Shown here: in pieces, positions 25,797 to 33,636 of the stretch
Numbering within the stretch: the stretch's first letter is position 1
How the letters are laid out: the number at the start of each line of letters is the position of its first letter
Origin: Euryarchaeota archaeon UBA552
GTDB taxonomy: Archaea > Thermoplasmatota > Poseidoniia > Poseidoniales > Thalassarchaeaceae
Length of the DNA stretch: 64,000 nucleotides
Direction: 5' to 3'
Assembly (NCBI GenBank): GCA_002499585.1
Contig: DAMH01000027.1
Coordinates: forward strand, 216,956-280,955
Translations under genes and position numbers: made by a program
Notes under the pieces: generated by a model
Told to the model about the DNA's origin: nothing
Seen by the model: the letters and a program-made list of their open reading frames with translations, nothing else
Databases searched by the model: none

Positions 25797-25833
25797 CCGA
25801 ATATTTCATGTGCCTAACAACATTCGAACGATC

Positions 25834-28641
25834 ATGAGCGAAGATATGTTTGGAATTTGGAAATGTCCGTTATGCGGTCATCACCAACCTTGGAAATCCA
25901 AAAAACGTGAGTTACGGGCACTGGACAGGCGCTGTTCTAAGTGTTCAGAAAGGACCAGGGTCATGATAGAGCGTTCATCAACAGGACAGGGGAGGACCTC
26001 AAAGGCACGTTTTTGGTTGAGGTCCGGAATTACCGAAGCGGATCTTGAAGACGAGGCAGCAAGTAGGAACAAGCCGATAGGCTTGAAAAATGCAGATGGA
26101 CAAAGTGAACAGTCAGAGTTGCCCAAAATTTGGGGGCAGGGCTGGAATCCGGAGAGGCCTCTGATATTCCAGAAGTCTATGCAAATAGTTCACTTAAGGA
26201 TGGAAATAATGAGGTTTGTCGCCGAAAGGTGGGATGGATTCCTAGAAATGGTTGATTCTGTTCTCACCGAGAAACTCGGCACTAAATCTATGAGCGGCGA
26301 TGAATTTCACCAGTGGTCGAAGGATTTCTGCGTGTCTATTTCGGAGGCGTATGATGAAAGGTTGCATGTTTCTGGCATTAATGGAGTTTTGAACATCGAA
26401 ATTATTCCAAGGAGATCAGGTCGGACCCACCTCGCAAGGAGGCGGACTCGCCTACTATTAGATCTGAAGTTGTTGTTAAGGAGAATGGCATACACAAATT
26501 CCATCACGCTGGATAATAGGTTAAATTGGCACAGATTGATGATAAGAACCAAGATACTGGACCGGCATCTGAAAGAATTGTTTGTTCATGGGGTTGAAGC
26601 TCCTGATGGCACTAAGTTCGGTGGAAAAGGCTTCAGGTCAACATGGCAAGAGTCCGTAGCAGCATGTGGATCCGCTCTGATTTTGGGAAAAGATGTGGCG
26701 GCACCAATGATCAGGGATCTTGGGCTCGCACTCGCTATGGGGCAAACTCCTATTTCGATAATGGCAGCCCAGATGGGGAAGTCTGGTTCGAACATGAGTG
26801 GTGGGCAAGAAAATGGAGGCGGAAGGGACCTACACATAGGAGAATGGTCTCGCGGAATTCTACCTCCCACGGCGCCTTTGCCGATCGCCAGTGCGACCAC
26901 AACAGGAATCGCCCTAGCTTCCTCTCGGCTGGGTCTTGATAGGTTTCATTTGGCCCCGGTTGGAGAGGGCTGCAGCAGTAATGGCGAGTTTTGGGAAGCC
27001 ATCAATTTCGCTGGAGCTAGGGGTCTGCCCATATGCTACATCATTCAAAACAATCAAATTGCCCTGGACACATTTTCAAACAAACAGTCTGGGGCTGAAA
27101 CTTTTGGTGACAAGGGAGCATCCGTGGGACTCCCGTCATGGACAATTGATGGCTCAGACCCTGCTTCCTACTACGCTTCAGTCTCAGTGGCAAGAGAACT
27201 CGCAGTCTCGGGCCACGGGGGAAGTATAATCCATGTCGAAACGATGAGGGGGTGCGGCCATGCACATCACCATGACGACCTGTATCTCGGTGCTCAAAAC
27301 GGAAACCCCCCAGGTTATGTTGGAGAAGATCTGATTGAGTACTGGAGCGGGAAAGAGCCCATTGAGAATCATCTAGGATTGCTGAGATCTATGGGTGTCG
27401 GCTCAAAGGTTCTCAAATCAATCGAGCAGGAAGAGGAGGCATACTGCGCCGAGGCTAGATCTGAAGTAGAATCGATGGATTGGCCTGAACCGGAAACAGT
27501 TGTGAAAGGGATCACAAAAATAACAGACGCAAGAAGTCACCACGCTCAATTGGACCAAATGGAAGATAATTTTTCAGATCGGAATCAACCGGTGTTGGAG
27601 CCGATGGTTTTCAGTGATGCGGCCAATGCGTGGACCTTCAGCAAGTCTATTCAGAGCGCGATGGTTGATATCGCAGAGAAGTACGGTGACCGTGTTGTCT
27701 TCATGGGTGAAGACATGGAAGTAGCAGGTGCTTTTGGCCTTAATCTGGCATTGAAAGCCAGAGGTCACAAAGACAAACTCTTGGACATGCCGTTATCTGA
27801 ATCAATAATTATCAATGGTGCCACTGGAGCGGCAATTGGAGGGTTACGCCCACTTGCAGAGATACAGTTTGGGGGGTTTGCGGCTCTAGCTATGAATGCA
27901 CTGGTAAACAACGCGGCCCAGTTACGTTGGAGATGGGGTGCTGATGTGCCACTGACAGTGAGAATACCCTTGGGTGGGAAGACGAGAAGCGGTCCATTTC
28001 ACGCCAACATGATTGAATCATGGTTCTTGAATGACCCGGGCCTCATTGTCGGGTTCCCATCAAATCCGCAGGACGCGTACGATTTATTGATCGAGGGGCA
28101 TTCTATGGACGATCCATTCGTTATGTTGGAGCATATTGGTTTGTATGGTTTGAGGGGGGGATTAACAGGCTGGGGCGACAGGATAAGCCAAGATGTCGAC
28201 ACTTCGGCTGTCAAGGTTAGATTGAACGGGGGAACTCATACAATCGGCAGGGCAAGAGTCGCTAGATCTGGGGGGGACGCAACGATTGTGACATGGGGAG
28301 CTATGGTTCACGTCGCAATGAGCGCAGCCCGAAAATTGTCTGAGCACGGAATAAGCACAGAGGTCATCGACCTTAGGACCCTCAGCCCTCTCGACAAAAT
28401 GACCCCGATCAAATCTGTGACTAAGACGGGAAGGCTTCTGGTCCTTCAGGAGGCCCAGTGGACTGGGGGTTTCGGGCATACTGTGTCCTCAGCGATCCTA
28501 GAAGGAGCTTTCTGGTCTCTTGAATCCCCTCCTGTGGTCATCGGAGCTCTTGATGTCCCCGTGCCATTTTCTCCGCCTCTGGAGGATTTCACTATTCCAA
28601 CTGACGATCTCGTTGTTGATCACATCAAAAGAATGGTCTGA
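25834..28641 (+). CDS. Fused E1 alpha/beta 2-oxoacid dehydrogenase with N-terminal zinc ribbon
   Basis: Thiamine-diphosphate enzyme of the pyruvate/branched-chain dehydrogenase E1 type, both subunits in one chain. Numbered from GTG 25810, a zinc ribbon (C19, C22, C42, C45) opens the protein. About 150 residues of unknown helical sequence rich in Arg follow. The alpha part has the ThDP motif from GEG (384-386) to NN (414-415), and the beta part starts near 600 (VVFMGEDMEVAGAFG) and ends with the transketolase C-terminal domain (DLRTLSPLD, QEAQWTGGFG). GEG replaces GDG, as in branched-chain E1 alpha. No E2 or E3 gene is nearby. The zinc ribbon and linker are unusual for an E1. Confidence 0.9.
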   Translation: MSEDMFGIWKCPLCGHHQPWKSKKRELRALDRRCSKCSERTRVMIERSSTGQGRTSKARFWLRSGITEADLEDEAASRNKPIGLKNADGQSEQSELPKIWGQGWNPERPLIFQKSMQIVHLRMEIMRFVAERWDGFLEMVDSVLTEKLGTKSMSGDEFHQWSKDFCVSISEAYDERLHVSGINGVLNIEIIPRRSGRTHLARRRTRLLLDLKLLLRRMAYTNSITLDNRLNWHRLMIRTKILDRHLKELFVHGVEAPDGTKFGGKGFRSTWQESVAACGSALILGKDVAAPMIRDLGLALAMGQTPISIMAAQMGKSGSNMSGGQENGGGRDLHIGEWSRGILPPTAPLPIASATTTGIALASSRLGLDRFHLAPVGEGCSSNGEFWEAINFAGARGLPICYIIQNNQIALDTFSNKQSGAETFGDKGASVGLPSWTIDGSDPASYYASVSVARELAVSGHGGSIIHVETMRGCGHAHHHDDLYLGAQNGNPPGYVGEDLIEYWSGKEPIENHLGLLRSMGVGSKVLKSIEQEEEAYCAEARSEVESMDWPEPETVVKGITKITDARSHHAQLDQMEDNFSDRNQPVLEPMVFSDAANAWTFSKSIQSAMVDIAEKYGDRVVFMGEDMEVAGAFGLNLALKARGHKDKLLDMPLSESIIINGATGAAIGGLRPLAEIQFGGFAALAMNALVNNAAQLRWRWGADVPLTVRIPLGGKTRSGPFHANMIESWFLNDPGLIVGFPSNPQDAYDLLIEGHSMDDPFVMLEHIGLYGLRGGLTGWGDRISQDVDTSAVKVRLNGGTHTIGRARVARSGGDATIVTWGAMVHVAMSAARKLSEHGISTEVIDLRTLSPLDKMTPIKSVTKTGRLLVLQEAQWTGGFGHTVSSAILEGAFWSLESPPVVIGALDVPVPFSPPLEDFTIPTDDLVVDHIKRMV

Positions 28642-28691
28642 TAGGAATTATTACCCGCTTGATATATCTCTGTGAACCCCATGGGACCGAC

Positions 28692-29648
28692 ATGATAGGC
28701 GGCCTTTCCGATGAAGTCCTCTTGATTTTGGGCCTTTTGTTACTTGTCATTGGTGGTGAGCTTGTTGTTCAAGGCTCAGTAAAAATTGCAAATTTACTTG
28801 GTATGCCGTCATTTCTAGTTGGTTTCACATTGGTCGCAATCGGTACCAGTCTGCCTGAACTCGGGGTAGTTTTGAATGCGATCAACAGAGGGGATGCGGA
28901 ATCTGTGGACCTTGCGGTGGGCGGAGTGATAGGATCCAACATAGCTAATGTGATGATGGTGCTTGCAATAGCCATGATTATTGGAGCGGCGTCCCAACCC
29001 GATAGGCGTCTGAGAGAGGATGCGTTTACGTTGTTGGGCGCCACTTTCCTTGTTTCTCTATCTGTCACTCTAGGGGAGTTTCCAGTTTGGATGGGAGTGG
29101 CTTCGGTGGCAAGTATGGTTGTGTATTATGCCTACATCTTCCGCAGTCGCAGTGGAGAGGATCAAGAAGATGAGGGGGCATCTTGGATCCCAGACGGTTA
29201 CATTGCCTCAATAATTTCCTTTGTTCTAGGTCTATCTCTTGTTAAATTCGGATCTGATTACCTTCTTGAAGGCGGACAGGGTCTTGCAACAAGTTTGGGT
29301 GTATCAGAGACGGTAATCGGTCTCACGTTGGTCGCCTTCGGGACATCTCTTCCGGAACTCGCAGTCACAATAACAGCATCTCTGAGGGGGGTGCAAGGAG
29401 TGGCGGTCGGAAACATCCTCGGATCGAATGTGGCAAACGTGATGGCGGTTCTTGGAATAGGGTCCATAATCGGGGGAGGGCTTGAAATTTCAGATTCTTT
29501 CTCATCATTGGATGTCTGGGTTCTTGTCGGGAGTTCGGGGCTTGTGGGGATATCGATAATATTTGGAAGGGGGATGTCTAGGTCAATGGGCATAGTCCTT
29601 CTTGTAGGCTACATCGCATATGTCGCCCGCCTTTTTTTGAGCGCGTGA
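28692..29648 (+). CDS. Na+/Ca2+ exchanger family (CaCA) antiporter
   Basis: Membrane antiporter exchanging Ca2+ for Na+ or H+. The two internal repeats each carry the family's signature: LVAIGTSLPELGV in the first half and LVAFGTSLPELAV in the second, each followed by GNILGSNVANVM-type blocks (GSNIANVM, GSNVANVM). About ten hydrophobic helices fill the 319 residues. ATG 28692 places the N terminus just before the first helix. It could maintain low cytosolic calcium; K+-dependence is not visible. Confidence 0.92.
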   Translation: MIGGLSDEVLLILGLLLLVIGGELVVQGSVKIANLLGMPSFLVGFTLVAIGTSLPELGVVLNAINRGDAESVDLAVGGVIGSNIANVMMVLAIAMIIGAASQPDRRLREDAFTLLGATFLVSLSVTLGEFPVWMGVASVASMVVYYAYIFRSRSGEDQEDEGASWIPDGYIASIISFVLGLSLVKFGSDYLLEGGQGLATSLGVSETVIGLTLVAFGTSLPELAVTITASLRGVQGVAVGNILGSNVANVMAVLGIGSIIGGGLEISDSFSSLDVWVLVGSSGLVGISIIFGRGMSRSMGIVLLVGYIAYVARLFLSA

Positions 29649-29652
29649 TTCC

Positions 29653-30252
29653 ATGACTCTCCGGAAAAAAACTTCCTGCCTAATACTAGCAGCAGGTCTT
29701 AGCAGAAGACTTGGTTTTGATAAGGCTTCAATTATGCTCAATGGAGCCCCCCTAGTATCTCATATGGCTGAAATGATGGAAAAGCAAGGGCTGGAAACCT
29801 GCGTAGTTGTGAATTCGGATTTTGACCGCGGAGTTTTCCAGAATCGCTCAACAATGACAGCTGTTAATCCCGATCCGGATTCTGGTCGAACGGGTTCAAT
29901 TAAGATCGGTTTGGCCGCTCTGGGGGACGTTTCAAGACTGATAATCGCCCCGGTAGATCGACCTGGTTTTTCCTCTGATACATTAAGGAAGTTGATGAGT
30001 TTGAATTACAGTTCCTGTCCTGAGAAGGATGGCAGGGGCGGGCATCCAATCCTCTTGGACAAGGTTGGGATCACTGCAATTCGGGAGTCGCCTCCTGACG
30101 TCCCGCTCAGAAATTTAGTTACTGTCACGAGGTTTGTTGTAGATGATCCTCATCTGCATCTGAATTTAGACACTATTGAGGATGTCGAGGATCTGTTATC
30201 AGCTTGGGAGCGGATATCAAAATCATGGGATGTCAACTCCAAGTCCAAGTAG
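29653..30252 (+). CDS. mocA: MocA-like molybdenum cofactor cytidylyltransferase
   Basis: Nucleotidyltransferase that would attach CMP to molybdopterin, the cofactor form used by xanthine dehydrogenase-family enzymes. The N-terminal LAAGLSRRLGFDKASI is the MobA/MocA NTP-binding loop in the LAAG (MocA) form. NPDPDSGRTGSIKIGL and APVDRPGF are the following substrate-site motifs. Context supports MocA over MobA, because xdhC and a molybdenum hydroxylase follow. Its last 30 bases overlap, tail to tail, the convergent transporter gene. Confidence 0.8.
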   Translation: MTLRKKTSCLILAAGLSRRLGFDKASIMLNGAPLVSHMAEMMEKQGLETCVVVNSDFDRGVFQNRSTMTAVNPDPDSGRTGSIKIGLAALGDVSRLIIAPVDRPGFSSDTLRKLMSLNYSSCPEKDGRGGHPILLDKVGITAIRESPPDVPLRNLVTVTRFVVDDPHLHLNLDTIEDVEDLLSAWERISKSWDVNSKSK

Positions 30253-31446
30253 AATAAAACCGAACAACAATCCCGGAAGGAGAGTATGGAATGTTGCCCA
30301 CAAAGACGCGGTTCTGTGACGAACTAGGAGTGGGAACAGGGCATCCCCATCTTGTGAGATTGCATTTGAAACAAGTGCGGGGAATGATATTATTCCCTCA
30401 ACATAGGCTGTAATTGCTATTATTTGTGGGCCGCATCCTGGAATAAGGCCAATGGTGGCGGCGACTGCCACGGCCAGTGGTCCGGATCCCTGTGAGGCCA
30501 AGTCCGATTCTGATACTCCAGATATGGTCATGATCAACTCGAATACAAGATATGCAGCAAGCACCCAGAAGGTTACGAAGGCAGTCTCAGAGGCAGCATG
30601 AGTCAAAGTTTCATCAAATGAATGTAGTTTATCTCCTATGCTCGCTTCAGTGTCATCTGCTATGAAACTCTTGTTTGCTCCATAGAGTAATATCGAAAGT
30701 GTGGTGCCGGTTACGCCGACAATTGTCAACAAGCCGTCCCTAGTTGTAGGATTGAGACTCAGACCTGGGTTGTAATCTGGATCATTGGCAAACCAAAATA
30801 TAAGCAAAATTCCCAGAATTAGTCCGACCAGGGTAACGGCCCACCAAATTTTGTAGCCGCTGTGGATGATGTTGTATGATATCGATCCAGGTTGCTCTCT
30901 GGGTAGTGAAGAAATAACATCTACTTTTGATTCGTCCTCCATGATAGTTGACATCGTTGAGTCGTAGTGTTGGCTTTTACCGGAAAGCGCGATCCCGAGC
31001 GGCATTTCTGGCGTTACCCTCAGCATATCTGCGCCGTATCCCCAAATCACTGCTGCAGTGAAAGTAATGAGGTGCACTAATATTACCGGCATCAAGAATT
31101 TTTCATCTTGTATTATTGCCCCAACCAGAACGAATGCGGAATCGCCGAGTGTTGCTATTAGAGTGGAAATAACCGTTCCGTAGGTCACATACCCTCTAGC
31201 ATACATGGGCATCATTATTATCGCTCCGCCACAACCGGGAATCAACCCCATCAAAGCTCCAATAAGTGGTTGCCATTTCTTACTGGATCTTATCCAGTCG
31301 ACGAACCTTCCCGCGGTAAGATATTGCAACCAACTAAACAACAACACCATTGCGGCTACGAAAACAGTGACTGCCAGAAAGGCGTCTCTCATGGACACTA
31401 AGATAGTCTCTAGGAGGACGTTCACACCCCCTCCGATCAGGTACAA
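30223..31446 (-). CDS. Putative 10-TM metal transporter (ArsP_2 / DUF2899-like)
   Basis: A 407-residue polytopic membrane protein with an internal duplication: GLIPGCGGAIIMMP in the first half and GLIPGCGPQIIAIT in the second, each with a nearby conserved acidic/His segment (TLGDSAFV, SQDGDALFPLLVRH). This is the pattern I associate with the putative manganese/arsenic exporter family PF11449. The two halves are separated by a cytoplasmic loop of about 50 residues. It lies between mocA and xdhC, on the opposite strand, so a role in molybdate or another metal for the neighbouring enzyme is possible but unproven. Start is TTG 31446 or GTG 31425. Confidence 0.7.
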   Translation of the reverse strand: MYLIGGGVNVLLETILVSMRDAFLAVTVFVAAMVLLFSWLQYLTAGRFVDWIRSSKKWQPLIGALMGLIPGCGGAIIMMPMYARGYVTYGTVISTLIATLGDSAFVLVGAIIQDEKFLMPVILVHLITFTAAVIWGYGADMLRVTPEMPLGIALSGKSQHYDSTMSTIMEDESKVDVISSLPREQPGSISYNIIHSGYKIWWAVTLVGLILGILLIFWFANDPDYNPGLSLNPTTRDGLLTIVGVTGTTLSILLYGANKSFIADDTEASIGDKLHSFDETLTHAASETAFVTFWVLAAYLVFELIMTISGVSESDLASQGSGPLAVAVAATIGLIPGCGPQIIAITAYVEGIISFPALVSNAISQDGDALFPLLVRHRTASLWATFHTLLPGLLFGFILLGLGVDIP

Positions 31447-31517
31447 GACTTATGACTTCCCGACGATGGTCTCGCATCGCCGGCAATTGAGACTATCGGA
31501 AGCCGGGGTGACAGGGC

Positions 31518-32321
31518 ATGGGGACTAGAACAGTTCAATGGGCATTGAACGAGCTGAAACAGCTCAACGTGGTGGTGATAGCGTCCATAATCGAATCCGA
31601 CGGAAGCGTTCCAGCCAAGGTGGGTGCTAAAATGGCAATTTCTTCCACAGGAAGAATACATGGGACCGTCGGCGGAGCGGGATTGGAATTAAAAATCGAA
31701 GAAAAACTGCATAGAATGTTAAACGGGGAATCTGGTGGAATCGAAAAATATGTACTTTCAACTTTATCTGAAGACGTAAATACCACCAACCTAAACAGCC
31801 TCTGCGGAGGCAGAGTGACCGTGGCGTTCGAAAGGATGGAGCCTGTACCTCACATTCTTCTGATGGGGGGAGGCCATGTTGCAAAGGCAATCAGTGAATC
31901 CTGCGATCTATTGGGGTGGGCCTACAGTGTGTTCGATGAAAGGAATAATTACGTGTCTTCAGAGAGGTTTCCAAACTCTGTAGAGAGGATATCATCATCC
32001 GCGGCTGATTTTTTGAAGGGCGAGGACGCCACGAGCCTCACCAGATTTTCCGATATACTATTGTTGGGCCATGATTGGTCGATTGATCAGGCCCTCCTTA
32101 TCGGGATTTTAAGTTATGATGGGGTGCTGGCGACGAGGATTGGCTGCATAGGTTCCAAGACGAAATGGAGAGAATTTTCAAAGAGTTCCAAAATAGAGGG
32201 CGTTGAAAGGCAAAAGTTGGATTCAGTAAGGTGCCCAATAGGCATGAGGATTGGCGCGGTGACTGTCGAGGAAATCGCATTTTCAGTCTGCAGTGAAATA
32301 ATTCAACTCATCAGAGAGTGA
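31518..32321 (+). CDS. xdhC: XdhC-family molybdenum enzyme maturation factor
   Basis: Chaperone that binds the molybdenum cofactor, helps sulfurate it and inserts it into xanthine dehydrogenase-family enzymes. The N-terminal domain has SDGSVPAKVGAKM and HGTVGGAGLE; the C-terminal Rossmann domain has LLMGGGHVAKAI, and a TRIGCIGSKTKW block follows. It is divergent from the transporter across 71 bases and precedes the regulator and structural genes, consistent with one molybdenum hydroxylase locus. Confidence 0.9.
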   Translation: MGTRTVQWALNELKQLNVVVIASIIESDGSVPAKVGAKMAISSTGRIHGTVGGAGLELKIEEKLHRMLNGESGGIEKYVLSTLSEDVNTTNLNSLCGGRVTVAFERMEPVPHILLMGGGHVAKAISESCDLLGWAYSVFDERNNYVSSERFPNSVERISSSAADFLKGEDATSLTRFSDILLLGHDWSIDQALLIGILSYDGVLATRIGCIGSKTKWREFSKSSKIEGVERQKLDSVRCPIGMRIGAVTVEEIAFSVCSEIIQLIRE

Positions 32322-32340
32322 CCTTTTCGTCCGCGACTGC

Positions 32341-33024
32341 ATGACCTGCAATTTGATAACCAATGCTTTTCTACTCCACAGTGTGAGACGCGTCAGGCTA
32401 AGGTGGAATCGATCCGACCTTGAGGACATATCAGAATTCAAACAATTGATGGATGCTGTAGACAAGTACGAGATACTTGCTCACCTGAAATTAGGTGAAG
32501 AGGGCATCGAACACTTGGCGGAAATAACGCCCAAGAATGGAGATATGGGGGCAATAAAACAAATTCCCACATTTGAAATCAGAGAAATTCACGAAGAAGA
32601 TGGTGGAACATTCCTCACTTCGGTCAACCTAACACATACACTTCCGATGATGATGCTGGACCTTGAAAAGATACAATTACACCCTCCCTATGGTCTTGAT
32701 TCTGATGGGCTTGAGTTGAATTTCACTGGAAAAACAGACTCCATGAAAAGATTGCTGGATCTTCTAAAATTAATGATGCCTTGGGACAGTATCAGTGTTC
32801 AATCTGTGAGAAAAAACCATGGAGACGTTTGGAGAGATATCTTGACAGATCGTCAAGTAGAAGTCTTGAGAACCGCGTTTTTGATGGGATATTATTCTGA
32901 GGGGAAGAACGTCAAGATCAAGGATATAGCTGAAAATATGGGTATGGCGAGGTCAACTATGGGAGGGCATTTGAAATTGATTGAGCATGTAATTATGTCC
33001 AAGGTTGTTGACGATATTGGGTAA
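32341..33024 (+). CDS. HTH_10 (bacterio-opsin activator-like) transcription regulator
   Basis: The C-terminal 55 residues, LTDRQVEVLRTAFLMGYY... and IKDIAENMGMARSTMGGHL, form the HTH_10 DNA-binding domain of the Bat family. The N-terminal 160 residues are an uncharacterised sensory region of alternating strands and helices; no PAS or GAF motif is clear. The first ATG is 32341, but GTG 32383 gives the RRVRLRW opening typical of such proteins. Placed between xdhC and the enzyme genes, it probably controls this locus in response to its substrate or to redox state (inference). Confidence 0.82.
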   Translation: MTCNLITNAFLLHSVRRVRLRWNRSDLEDISEFKQLMDAVDKYEILAHLKLGEEGIEHLAEITPKNGDMGAIKQIPTFEIREIHEEDGGTFLTSVNLTHTLPMMMLDLEKIQLHPPYGLDSDGLELNFTGKTDSMKRLLDLLKLMMPWDSISVQSVRKNHGDVWRDILTDRQVEVLRTAFLMGYYSEGKNVKIKDIAENMGMARSTMGGHLKLIEHVIMSKVVDDIG

Positions 33025-33065
33025 ATGGCCCTAACTCTCATACGCCGGCATGTACGTCGACGCGC

Positions 33066-33632
33066 ATGGCTGGTCTTCCCCTACCCATCGCGGGCGGGGC
33101 CTCAACAAAGGTCTGGTCGGCCACTATCAATGGGAAAAATCAACAATGCATTATAAAAGAGCACGATCTACTGTTGGATGTCCTCCGAGATGGTTTAGGC
33201 TCCCTAGGAACGAAGAGAGGGTGCGACATGGGGACATGTGGTTGCTGCTCTATACTGATAGACGGCAAGCCAAGGTTGTCCTGCATGACACTAGCAGTAG
33301 AGGTTGAAGGTCGATCGATAACAACTGTGGAAGGGCTTTCCGACGGGCACCATCTTCACCCGATCCAAACCATGTTCGCTGAATGTGGCGGAAGTCAATG
33401 TGGATTTTGTACCCCAGGATTTTTGGTTGTGAGTGCTGCACTTCTCGATACCAACCCTGAGCCAACAAGACAGGAGGCCGAGGATGCAATTGAGGGGAAT
33501 CTCTGCAGGTGCACGGGTTATCAGCAGATTGTTGACTCAATCATGGAAGCTTCAAAGATGCTCACTGGGATCGGCGGTCAGCAGCCGACAACGCGTCCAG
33601 CTAGCGACCCAAATCCCATGTTTGGAGGTTAA
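33066..33632 (+). CDS. 2Fe-2S subunit of a xanthine dehydrogenase-family enzyme (HcrC/CoxS-like)
   Basis: Electron-transfer subunit with two 2Fe-2S clusters. The plant-ferredoxin-type set is C53, C58, C61, C73 and the helical-domain set is C112, C115, C147, C149, with CGFCTPGF and NLCRCTGYQ motifs. Electrons would pass between the molybdenum site and the FAD subunit. Residues 160-188 are a Pro-rich tail. The large subunit starts 4 bases downstream; the three structural genes form an operon in the order Fe-S, Mo, FAD. Confidence 0.94.
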   Translation: MAGLPLPIAGGASTKVWSATINGKNQQCIIKEHDLLLDVLRDGLGSLGTKRGCDMGTCGCCSILIDGKPRLSCMTLAVEVEGRSITTVEGLSDGHHLHPIQTMFAECGGSQCGFCTPGFLVVSAALLDTNPEPTRQEAEDAIEGNLCRCTGYQQIVDSIMEASKMLTGIGGQQPTTRPASDPNPMFGG

Positions 33633-33636
33633 TTCT

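Larger units (their letters stand above)
25629..25809. other. Extremely AT-rich intergenic island
   Basis: By direct count the 180 bases 25621-25800 contain 21 G or C, about 12%, against mixed composition everywhere else in the window. It is built of long A and T runs, carries a 9-bp perfect hairpin, a 13-base direct repeat and a TATA-like element near its right edge. It has no sizeable open frame. Possible roles are a strong promoter/terminator region, a DNA-unwinding element of an origin, or a protein-bound curved DNA site. Confidence 0.85.

Noticed and set aside
33433..33636. Extended N terminus of the molybdenum subunit back to 33433
   Set aside because: It overlaps the Fe-S subunit in another frame, covering its conserved NLCRCTGY motif; ATG 33637 follows directly after the Fe-S gene stop.
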